Source: Liquidambar formosana (taxonomy: Eukaryota > Streptophyta > Magnoliopsida > Saxifragales > Altingiaceae). From it: 64,000 bases of DNA. Positions 55,315 through 64,000 of this stretch are shown here, piece by piece. The number at the start of each line of letters is the position of its first letter. Position 1 is the stretch's first letter. The stretch is taken from NCBI GenBank assembly GCA_039720395.1, contig CM077826.1, forward strand, positions 20,151,053-20,215,052. Reading direction: 5' to 3'. Under the pieces are notes generated by a model. That model was not told the DNA's origin. It did no database searches and saw nothing but the letters and a program-made list of their open reading frames with translations. Position numbers and translations under genes: made by a program.

Positions 55315-56282
55315 TGTAAGATATATTGGTGAGTAAAGTTTCAAAACTTGTAATTGATGAGGCTTTTAGTGTGGGTGTAAACCTTTATGACTATTGGGCT
55401 ATTACAAGCCTAATTGATTTGACCGTTATAATATTCATTGCACTAGCCGTTAAGGTATTAAAGCTCAAGACCTAGATGCCTGTATAAAAATATACACTAA
55501 GAGACCTAAAGATATATCAGACACATACGTTCTTCTCTTAACAGTTTATAGTCTTCATTCTTTTTTCTATATTTTCATATATTTTGGGGCAACTGATCGG
55601 GGACGGTTCAAATTACTCTTCCTGTGAATGTACTCATAGAAGAGTTAGCTGCAAGTTTTTGGGGTTGTATCTTAGAGGTGTTGTTGTCTGCCAGAACTTG
55701 TACGTAGGAAGATGATAACTTCTTTAGGACAGCGTGAGCACACATGCCTTCTCACAGGCCAGCTATTCTAACTTTGTCTCTTTAATTTTCTCTCGTATTA
55801 TTATGCTTTATACTTTCAATTGTTATTACTTGTGTGATTCGATATTTTATCTTGTAAAAGACGATAACTCCTTTAGGACAGCATGAGCACACATGCCTTC
55901 CCACAGGCCAGCTATTTTAACTTTGTTTCTTTAATTTTCTCTTGTATTATTATGCTTTATAATTTCAATTGTTATTACTTGTGTGATTTGATATTTTATC
56001 TTGTAAAATTTTCCAACTTTTATTAATTATTTAAACATTTAGATTGATTACACAAATTTTGCCAACAATCTAAAGGAGTTAGCTGCATTCCATGTTTATG
56101 ATAAAAGGTTCAAGGTTAAGGTTTCAAATTTTATTATACACGTGATATAGAAATTTAGTGGTACATGTCTTTTTAAGAATTAAATAATTGTTTTATGTTT
56201 GTTTATTCAAAGCAAAATAAACAATTTTATATTAGATGGTTCATTTTTTCACCGAGCACATAGTGGTGTTTTACATGTGAAA
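55315..56282 (+). repeat. Right LTR of the copia element with internal duplication
   Basis: Homologous to 21465-22282. It carries an extra direct duplication of about 150 bp (GATAACTTCTTTAGGACAGC at about 55711 and GATAACTCCTTTAGGACAGC at about 55863, each followed by the same CAGGCCAGCTATT block), which explains the length difference. Confidence 0.8.
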
Positions 56283-56637
56283 TGAACTACACCCTATCGG
56301 AAATGGAGATTTTCCAGCAATTGTCATTGGAGAAAATGACCTGAAATTGGGTCTTTTTCCTTTTTTTTCCTTTATTTATTTTTTATTTTTATAACTGTTC
56401 TCCCTCCAAAATTTGATATTGCGGGGGAGTAAATCCAATGTTGTGTTGGCCCTCTCTCCAAAATTTTATATTGTAGTGGAGTAAATCCCATGTTGTGTTG
56501 GCCCTCTCTCCAAAATTTTATATTGTAGTGGAGTAAATCCCATGTTGTGTTGGCCACTGATGGGTCAACCAGCTTCACTGGAAGTCTGGAAATTGATGCC
56601 TTCAATGGTAGTTGGGCAGGTGAGTTTGAGTCCATGA
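56283..56637. repeat. Non-coding interval with three 52-bp tandem units
   Basis: At 56398-56553 three head-to-tail copies of a 52-bp unit (CTCCAAAATTTTATATTG ... AATCCCATGTTGTGTTGG) are seen. The last two are nearly identical. No gene. Confidence 0.8.
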
Positions 56638-56645
56638 GTTGTAGT

Positions 56646-57319
56646 TAGGGGTGTTGATGGTTTTGGTTAAAACCGAAAACCAAACTGAACCAAACCGAAT
56701 CGGACGGTTTGGTTTGGTTTTTTTGTCATTAGGTATAGTTATGGTTTTAATTTTAGAAAACCGAACTCAATTGGTTTGGTTTTGGTTTTCAGTTTTAAAA
56801 AACCAAACCAAACCAAAAAACTGAAAAAACCGAAATATATATATAAACTTAAAGTTTGTAAATTCCCAATTCTGATAAGGGTAAAATAGGTAATGGGCTT
56901 GTTTTTGTTGATTTTAAGTTTCTTATTATTTTCCTCTTTTTTAGATTGGCATGTATTAAACTAGCTATTAATGTTGTGTGTGTTAATGTTGTGTATGATA
57001 TTGACATATTGATATATGTCAATATATTTCTATTTTGATACAATGTTTGGCTTTTTTAGTTGCTAATGTAATGCTTTTATTAAAAATGTTTTTATTTGGA
57101 GTTTGGCATGTCATTTTTTTTCATTTTCAATTATTTGTTGTTACTTGATAGGTTAAAACCGAAACCGAACCGAACCAAACCGAAATATAATGGTTTAGTT
57201 TGGTTTGGTTTTTTTATAGTATGGTTTGATTTTGGTTTAGGAGGAACAAAATTGAAGTATAATGGTTTAGTTTGAAATCTCCTCTAAAACCGAATCAAAT
57301 CGAACCATTAATACCCCTA
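56646..57319. mobile_element. hAT-like element with TTTGG/CCAAA subterminal repeats
   Basis: TAGGGGTGTTGATGGTT at the left end is matched by AACCATTAATACCCCTA at the right. Flanking 8-mers GTTGTAGT and GTTGTTGT match at 7 of 8. Both ends are dense in GGTTTGGTTT and its complement AAACCAAACC, as in many hAT MITEs where such motifs bind transposase. No transposase. Confidence 0.75.
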
Positions 57320-57327
57320 GTTGTTGT

Positions 57328-57799
57328 GAGGAGGCCGGAGAGGCGTCATCATTGATCGTGATGAGATAGCACGCCGTTTTTTAATTCTATTTTATATTTC
57401 CAGCTTTGTTATTTATTTATTTTTTATTTGCGGTTTTGTTACTCTTCTGATCAATCAACTTAGATCATGTTGCAACTGACATATTTTTCAAAATATGTTT
57501 GATCGTTTATAGCATGATTAATGATACATTAACTAAAAATAACGAAAAAAAGATTTTGTGATGCCTTTTGCTTCATATGATTATTGGAAATTATCACTCT
57601 CGGCATTGATATGTTGGCCCCCCAAAAACAAATTAAAAAAAAATACGAGAAGGTAACTAATTTTTTGAAAGTCCCATGGCAACCTAGTTGGATTTTGCCA
57701 CTTCCCTTACCATTATTATTATTATTTTGGTTTTAATGGTTTTTTTGTAAACTTAAAACTCAAGATCACGCACTTAATATGTAAGACAAATGTCATTAG
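57328..57799. other. Gene-free interval between hAT-like elements
   Basis: About 470 bp AT-rich, nothing recognised. Confidence 0.4.
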
Positions 57800-57807
57800 A
57801 CTACCTT

Positions 57808-58390
57808 CAAGGCTGGTTCTGGGTCACGGCGAGCAAGACAACTGTCTAAGGCCCCACATTTTGACTAAAAAATAAGGGTCTTATTTTTGGACTAACCTTT
57901 ATAATAGGTTTAATTTTTTTTTTTTTTAAAGAGAACAGTTATTGCAACTCCTTAATTTTATTTACACACCCCACTAATTTTTATTTATCAATATTTTACT
58001 AAAACACAAAAAGGTTTTAATGAAAATTTGTATGTAATCCACTTGAAAACATTATTTTGAACAATTTTGCAAACTTTTTTTTAAAAAAAATTTATTGTTT
58101 AAGAGGATTTTTTGATCATTTACGGTATCCATTTAATTTTTGACCAAAAAATCCACTCAAACGAAAGATTTTGGAAAAACTACTTTTCCAAAGTCGTTCA
58201 AAATAATGTTTTCTATTGGATTACGTGGTCAATTATCTTAAAAACTTTTTTATATTTTTAAAAGTTTTAAAAAATTAAAATCAGTGAAATGTGCAAACAA
58301 CTTTATGTTAGTATTAAAAGAAAAAAATTAAGTATGAAAGGCCTCGTTTTTAGAATTCGTCTAGGCCCAAAAAATTCAAAACCAGCCTTG
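57808..58390. mobile_element. hAT-like element carrying a nested fold-back repeat
   Basis: TIRs CAAGGCTGGTT and AACCAGCCTTG with a perfect 8-bp duplication ACTACCTT (57800-57807, 58391-58398), the hAT signature. CTAAGGCCC near the left and CTAGGCCC near the right extend the similarity. At about 57930-58290 a degenerate member of the fold-back Mutator-like family is embedded. Confidence 0.75.
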
Positions 58391-58398
58391 ACTACCTT

Positions 58399-58990
58399 TA
58401 TACATTGCATGTTTCTTCTTCATAGGGACAAAACATAAGGTAAGATGCCTTGCTTGTTAATGGAAGTTCCCAATTCTTCCATCTCCCCTCCCAAAACCAA
58501 AGAATAGCTTCTTGAAGCAACTTCATCATCTACCCAATGTAAAAATACTCACCTCAATCAATCGTGAAGGTCTACATCAAACGGTTGGAATCAAATCATC
58601 TAACATCGATCTAATTTCACGCACTACATACGGGCTCAGGCAGTCAGGCCTGACTCTAGAATTCTCGTCTTCCCATCGTCACTTGAACAATGTAGTGTCG
58701 TTTCGCCACTACCAGGTAGATGTCAGAAACATGCCACATGCCAAGCCCTATATGGTCATTTCACCTCCGTTCCATTCTTATCTAATTTCTCACTGCATTA
58801 CCACGAAAATAAAAAAAGAAAAAGGAAAAAAAACTGGAAAAAATCTATTTACCCCTCAAAACCCCAAATCTCACCTTCCATCTCCTCCCCATCAACGGCT
58901 CTCATTCACCGACCTTAATACACCCCAGTTTTCCCTTTTTCTTTTAACGTCATATATGTAAAATATAAATTATTATATATCGTCTTCACC
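58399..58990 (+). promoter_or_regulatory. Upstream region of the casein kinase 1-like gene
   Basis: A TATA-like ATTATATATCG lies at about 58971-58981. A TC-rich leader with TCTCTCTCTG follows (59014-59055). A 149-codon frame at 58512-58961 overlaps the TATA region and shows no domain, so it is not called. Confidence 0.45.
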
Positions 58991-59349
58991 CTTCTCTGTA
59001 AGTACTCGAACTCGTCTCTCTCTGTTCTAGATTGTTGTTTCTCTCTCTAGAGATCCCGAAACCGTCTGTGTCTCTGAAACCCTAATTCGTTCTGTAACGA
59101 TCTCAATCTGCTACACGATTCGTTAGTGTTTTCTTCGTGTTGAGGATCGCAATCTGTGAAGAAAAAAGTTTGGACCTTGATACGCTTCATCGTCTATATC
59201 GTTTTCTTCGTCTTCTTCTCATACATTATTCATCTTCATTGTCTTCATCATATTGTTGTTCTTGGTTGTGATTGTGATTCTGAATCGGAAGAGGAAGAGT
59301 TTTGGGTGGGAAAGCTAGGGTTTGGAGGATGAGATTTGAAGGATGAACG

Positions 59350-59730
59350 ATGCCGGTACTGCGTAGCGGAGTGCGCAGGGGCCGGGCAGCGAAGCAGCCT
59401 AATCCGATCGAAGAAGGCGAGGCGATTGCCACCAGGACTCGAAGAAGGCGAGCGGCGGCAGCGGCGCCGAGGAACAAACAGCAGCGGCCAGTCGATGAGA
59501 ACGTAGTTGCCGCAGCGGCGGCAGCAGCACCTTTGCAGGCAAAGGAGGAAGCAGAGAGGGGTTTGAAAGAAGCTCGTGGTGTTGGAGGAATCGGCGGCGG
59601 TGCTCGTGGTGGGGTGGAGAAGGAGGAGGTGGGGGAGAAGCAGATGGATGAATTCGATAGTGGAGGGAAGAGCGCCGACAAGGGTCATGCGGGTGAAGAT
59701 GAAGGAAGCACTGCTCCGCTTCCCGAGAAG
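59350..59730 (+). CDS. Casein kinase 1-like protein (MUT9-like / HD16-EL1 type), first coding exon
   Basis: 127 codons from ATG 59350 to a GTATGG donor at 59731. The product starts [14 protein letters not shown], has an [11 protein letters not shown] basic stretch, Ala runs, a Gly-rich segment and the tail [17 protein letters not shown]. The start, the tail and the break after PLPEK match my recollection of the N-terminus of plant HD16/EL1/MUT9-like casein kinase 1 proteins, where the kinase domain begins a few residues later. These are nuclear kinases acting in flowering-time, gibberellin and chromatin signalling. No kinase exon is found in the remaining 4.2 kb, so the rest lies beyond the right edge or is lost. 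Two short upstream frames precede the start (ATG at 59329 and 59343, the latter overlapping it). Confidence 0.8.
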
Positions 59731-60467
59731 GTATGGGTTCGTTAAAAAAATTTATTTTTTACATCATTTATTTATTTATTTTAGTTTATCAGTTCCTGTT
59801 TTGAGGTGTATGCATGGAATTTTTATGGATTATGCTGGTGAATGCTTGTTTGGACAGTATATTTTAAGGCTGCATTTTGTTCTTTTTTACACTATCTGGA
59901 AAGTGGAATTTTGGGGGTTTGTAGTAGTTTTTGTAAGACAGCGTAATTGCTGTTATGCTTTATTCATTCATTCTATGTTTACCACTACAAGTCGGGTGCC
60001 CTAAAAGTTTGTGTTTTGTGTTGTAGTGAAAACCACAGAGTGATGAGGGAATTGCCTTCGTCTGAATATACTTTTTGCCTTTTTGGGCCTATACAAATTT
60101 GGAGCTGGATTATATTTATGGTTGCATTGGTATTAATTTTTGGGTACATTGTATCTGCAAAATGTTTGGATATTTCCCTGAAATGATTCCCGAGGAACAT
60201 AAATTTGTAATATGATCCACCCCATAAGATACTCTTCTCCTGTCTGTCATTTAGGTGTATTTCTCGATTGATCACTTTCTTCTGCTGGGCAACATTTTAC
60301 TAAAACATGATATTTTTTGATATGTAAAACATGATATTAATATTTGGAATACTAATGACAAGATGGATTAATATATTTCACCAAAGCACCTTCTGCAGTG
60401 TTACTCTGATGCAGTTTGCTCATGTATGCATAATGGAAATTGAGAGTCACTGAACTTAGTCCAAGAA

Positions 60468-61372
60468 CTGGTAATATTGGAGAATTATTCCATGTTACTG
60501 GCACACCACGTGGCATGAGAGGTGTGGTGTGTGAGACCAATAAATGGTTACCATTTATGCATGAGTTAGTCATGGGCTCCACTACAGACTGTAACTTAGG
60601 ATTGGTTCTTAATGCCGTTATCCCAACTTTCTCTCTTCACCCCTATATTATGATTGGTGTCTGTCTTTATCCTGTCAAGCTGTTACGTTCTCATTCTTTC
60701 TTTACCTTCTCCATTCCCTTTCTTTCTTTACGCTCCTCTATTTACAGTATTTCTCTCTACCTTGTTTTTTCTGTATATCTGTCATGGGTTTTCTTTTGCC
60801 TTTACTGTGTTGGCTTGCCCCATGGTTCACCATCCTGACCATGGGAGCACACCCTCTAAGAACATCACTGACCATCCATGCCATAAATGATGGCCATTGT
60901 GAAAAGGCTATGGCAAGGTCTTCAGTAATGGGTGATGTGGATGATGATTGATTCAACAGTAGTGGGTCATGCTGATGATGATAATACAGGTTGAAAACCT
61001 AAAAGCAAAGAAAAGTCTAGGGAAACAAGTTTAGAAGAAGCAAGTATTTTATTGAAATGGAAAAGAAACCATGTTGAATACTTGAATTTGGAACCTGAGA
61101 AGAAAGGAAGAACAGAAGCCAAGCATAGTCCTCGCTTGATGGGGCAACATTGTAAATGGGTGACAAAACCACTACGGTCAGTGGCAAATGATTGGCGACC
61201 AACAATTGAGGTCTTTCACAGTGTAGAACCCAAAGTTGGGCAAATTTTTTTCAGGATGATGCCATTTATGGTATAAGGTGTGACAATATATTGGGTTGGC
61301 ACACCACATCACTCATGCCTGCCACGTGGTGCACTGGTTGTACAAAATAATTTCTCATAATATGGGTGGTCT
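60468..61372. mobile_element. TIR element of unknown superfamily
   Basis: About 80 bp at the left (AGAATTATTCC...CACCACGTGGCATGAG) recur inverted at the right (CTCATGCCTGCCACGTGGTGC...AATAATTTCTC), roughly 900 bp apart. The similarity fades gradually, so borders are approximate and no target duplication was fixed. A 75-codon frame inside (61052-61276) is unrecognised. Confidence 0.5.
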
Positions 61373-61412
61373 CATATAAATCCTGTTGAATTTTCTCTAT
61401 TGAATTAACAGT

Positions 61413-61833
61413 TATCGAATGCAATTCATTTGCCATATGAAGTCCTATTGCTATTGTTGTTGTTTTCCAATTATTGGACTTTGTTAATTACGTTTTGTTG
61501 CTGCATATGTGGAATATGTTACTACATAATGATATACTGTGGGATATTGTCACGGATCGAACAATTAAGTTAATATCATAAATTTCACATCCATCATAAT
61601 ATGCACATCTAGGTTGTCAAATATTGTTATTGAATGTGATGCTTATTTTCATTTGAAGGCCTATTAGCATTGTTGTCATATGCCAACTATTTACTTCGGT
61701 AATTATGTCAGTGCATATATGGAATATGCGATCACATAGTTGATATTCTGTGGCATAATGTCAAATGGATCGAACAATTAAGTTAAGATCATGAATTTTA
61801 TATGTGACGTGATATGCAACATCTAGGTTGTCA
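61413..61833. repeat. Two tandem units of about 205 bp
   Basis: The second unit repeats phrases of the first: GGATCGAACAATTAAGTTAA, ATATGGAATATG/ATGTGGAATATG and CATCTAGGTTGTCA. Divergence is moderate. Confidence 0.7.
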
Positions 61834-61882
61834 GAATTTTCACCTTGGATTGATAGGCAATTCTCCTGGATCATTTCAAGAA

Positions 61883-62965
61883 GGGTGACGCTATTGCTAG
61901 AGAGTATTTTGTTGTTTCCACAGCTCTCTTAATTTATAAGTCATTGAAGGACAAGTTTGCCCTTTGAAGTCAGAAGAGAGAGGAGAGTAGAAAAGAAAAA
62001 ACAGAGAAGGAAAACTAGGAGGGGGAATGAAGGGAGAGAGAATGGGAGTAAGCCAGTATGACACCTGCTACAGAAGCCCTACCTCAATCTTACCCAATTA
62101 ACCCCTTGGCTGCTGCAACTCCACCGCCATCTCAAATCGTTGCATCATTTTTTTCTGCTTCCCACTTTAGCGCTTAAGCACTCATCCAACCAACAACAGC
62201 AACTACTCGCTATCCTTCATCTGCTCCCCATCACCACTCAAACCAGTCCCCAATCTCCATAAACCCCAACAACTCCCCTGCTCAGCCACCATCAAACCCC
62301 ACATAAACCCACTATCCCCCCACCTTCAATCCACCTCGTAAACCCATTTCAGAAAAAATACCACTGGACCTGCATGAGGTACAAAGTCTCCCTTCTCACG
62401 ATCCAAATGCCATTTCTCTCTCATTCCTTATCTTTCCCCTTTTCCCTCTTGTTGAGAATTAGGGTTATAATGTGTTGTTTCATAGGTGTTGATGGTTGCA
62501 ATTTTAAAATCAAAATGATAGGGGAAATGAACAATGATTATGGCGATCGACATCACATTCTTCTTTTTTTAATTTTAGTTTTTGTCATTGGCCATTGCTT
62601 TGTGCTTGAGGTTGGGGACTAGTGCAACAATTTGCAACACCTAAAATGCTGAGGTGCAGAGCAAAGGTGCCAGACATTCACTATGCTATTCCTTTTAAAA
62701 AACAAATCTACTCTCTTTTTGCTTTCTAAATGGTGAAAGAATTTTTTCTTCTCAAGCTAATATACGTACAGGAGAAATGATATATGAACAATTGCATATG
62801 AAATCAAGAAAGGCGACCTATCATTTGTTTAAGAGGAAGAGGGTAAAGGTGAAAAAATAGGTGGGCCTCTCTTTTGACTTTGAAGGGCAAACTTGTCCTC
62901 TAATAGTAAAAAAATTATAAAGTGTCGTGGAAGCAACAAAAGTTGCTCTGGCAATATCACTACCC
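61883..62965. mobile_element. Mutator-like element with about 100-bp TIRs and perfect 9-bp TSD
   Basis: A 1,083-bp element between perfect 9-bp repeats TTTCAAGAA (61874-61882, 62966-62974). The ends are long inverted repeats: ATTGCTAGAG, GTTTCCACAG and GGACAAGTTTGCCCTT on the left recur inverted on the right. No transposase frame. The interior has a C-rich, Pro/Ser-like segment (62090-62350) and an 82-codon frame (62374-62622) that were not recognised, so Pack-MULE cargo is possible. Confidence 0.85.
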
Positions 62966-63037
62966 TTTCAAGAATCGTAAGATACTATAAAATGGAAAAA
63001 TTAATTATAACAAGATTATAAGTCTGAAGAAGTCTTG

Positions 63038-63039
<2 letters not shown>

Positions 63040-63089
<50 letters not shown>

Positions 63090-63093
63090 GGGG
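63040..63093. repeat. T29 followed directly by G25
   Basis: 29 T then 25 G without interruption. It may be a real homopolymer junction or a sequencing or assembly artefact. Confidence 0.9.
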
Positions 63094-64000
63094 TGAAGTG
63101 ATAAGTTAGGAAAAATGTGGCCACTGATATACTATAAAATCAAAGTTGAGTGTTGACTTGACATAAATTATCTTTTCTTAGAAGGCTATTTACTTATTAA
63201 ATTGAAGAGTTTATTTGGCTTTTTAGTCTGCCCCCCCTCCACTGCCTCCGAGAGAAAAAAGAGATAATTATTGCTGATAATAACCTTAAGGAGAGTATAG
63301 TTAAAAAATTTGGACCTAGCCAATTAAAGGACCCTCATTTAATAATGTGCAGAAAGCAGTAATTTCATAATCAATGAATATAATTGGTAAAATTAGTATA
63401 GATTTTCATCTAATAACATACAAAAAGCAATAATTGCATAATCAATGAATATGAGAGGTGAAATTAGTAAAGATCAAAGGATGAAAATGTAAACGAAGAA
63501 AATATCGAAGAGGCATATGAGGCTAGAGGAAACTTAAGCAAAAAAGACCCGAAATCATGGATCAAACATCATACGCTATAAGTAGAATTAATGACAAGTG
63601 GGAAGTCACATACTATACTTGGTGGATTGGAAACTCCTTGGGAAACTAATTAACTGTCTTTGTTATATGCAGCAGGTTTTTTATTTGCATTTTGGCACCT
63701 ACTTGCTAAGTTCTAATTTTGTGATGGTGCATCTATTCCAATTGAAATTGTCAGGCATTGAAGTGGACGGGGAACTACTTGGGTTGCTCTAACAATGTTT
63801 CGGGCTGAAAAATAGAAAAAATCTTGAAACACAGTTTAGAAAAATGAACCTCTATCGTGCTATATGGATTGCAGATTTCTAAGCTATCTATGTTTTACAG
63901 TAACAGCGGTTCTGGTTAGGAAAGGTTTTTGTTTGCAACTTTGCATTATGGTACCTACTAGTTAGGTTCTATATTCATAATTCATAATAGCACTACCAAC

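Larger units (their letters stand above)
21465..56282 (+). mobile_element. Old Ty1/copia retrotransposon, host of the whole nest
   Basis: Two related LTRs (21465 to about 22282, and 55315 to about 56282) begin TGTAAGAT. Between them the Ty1/copia order gag, zinc knuckle, protease, integrase, reverse transcriptase, RNase H can be followed in plus orientation through three later insertions. Integrase preceding reverse transcriptase is diagnostic of Ty1/copia. A GGGGGA polypurine tract lies just before the right LTR. The LTRs differ at many sites and the coding parts have numerous stops, so this is the oldest layer. The outer ends are clear at TGTAAGAT but the 3' border and target duplication are not (AAATA left, AAATG right at best). 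Confidence 0.85.
59731..64000 (+). other. First intron of the casein kinase 1-like gene, filled with repeats
   Basis: From the GT donor to the window edge no acceptor followed by kinase sequence was found. Read on both strands, the segment holds an inverted-repeat element (about 60468-61372), a duplicated 205-bp unit (61413-61833), a Mutator-like element (61883-62965), a T29G25 tract (63040-63093) and a roughly 75-bp local duplication (ATAATCAATGAATAT at about 63368 and 63439). No other gene is supported. Confidence 0.6.

Noticed and set aside
58512..58961. 149-codon plus-strand frame upstream of the kinase gene
   Set aside because: No recognisable domain, AT-rich Lys-Lys and Pro-rich composition, and it overlaps the TATA-like region of the next gene.
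59226..59688. Two long minus-strand frames opposite the kinase exon
   Set aside because: Shadow frames of a GC-rich coding exon, with low-complexity Pro/Ser/Ala composition and no start context.
61052..61276. 75-codon frame (with KWVTKPLRS) inside the inverted-repeat element in the kinase intron
   Set aside because: Not recognised and not extendable through plausible splice sites. It could be cargo or chance, so it is mentioned but not called a gene.

Overview
The window is nuclear DNA of a flowering plant, probably a eudicot. It is AT-rich, has GT-AG introns, a nuclear tRNA-Lys gene and plant-only families (DUF761, a MUT9/HD16-type casein kinase 1-like N-terminus, plant mobile domain). Most of it is transposable elements. 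The species cannot be named from the sequence.

Layout. (1) 1-1454, minus strand: the 5' end of an unrecognised plant gene with an N-terminal membrane anchor, a probable 5'-UTR intron and a G-box promoter. (2) 1.7-21.4 kb: a gene-poor stretch with one intact intronless gene (DUF761, 7991-8638), one tRNA-Lys(CTT) on the minus strand (20026-20098), and many small DNA-transposon relics: Stowaway-like, hAT-like, and a fold-back Mutator-like family with 9-bp target duplications. (3) 21.5-56.3 kb: a nested retrotransposon complex. An old, heavily mutated Ty1/copia element (21465 to about 56282) is interrupted by a reversed 1,730-bp solo LTR (23399-25128), by a PIF/Harbinger-like element (26006-46465) and by a reversed 5,514-bp solo LTR with a satellite-like array (47444-52957). 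The Harbinger-like element carries a fragment of a BCS1-type AAA-ATPase gene and was itself split by a young, complete 19,041-bp Ty3/gypsy Tat/Ogre-type element (26305-45345; two 2,087-bp LTRs differing at about 14 sites; 5-bp duplication ATCAT). (4) 56.3-58.4 kb: hAT-like elements and short tandem repeats. (5) 58.9-64 kb: promoter, first coding exon and the start of a transposon-filled first intron of a casein kinase 1-like gene running off the right edge.

The most interesting object is the Tat-type element. Its plus strand has gag-protease, reverse transcriptase, two RNase H domains and integrase in one frame, broken by four in-frame stops. Its minus strand has two multi-exon genes between integrase and the 3' LTR: one with a plant mobile domain (six exons, 41742 to 39285) and one resembling DUF7745 proteins (three exons, 38816 to 37510). 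A third antisense reading frame lies before gag. The LTRs, the introns and the upstream regions of these antisense genes share arrays of a 10-bp palindrome, TGCGTACGCA, repeated almost exactly every 21 bp with unlike spacers. The arrays stay out of the coding exons. This looks like a phased protein-binding array. A working hypothesis is that an element-encoded antisense protein, or a host factor, binds it, by analogy with the anti-silencing VANC proteins of VANDAL transposons.

All functional statements rest on motifs read by eye; no database search was run.
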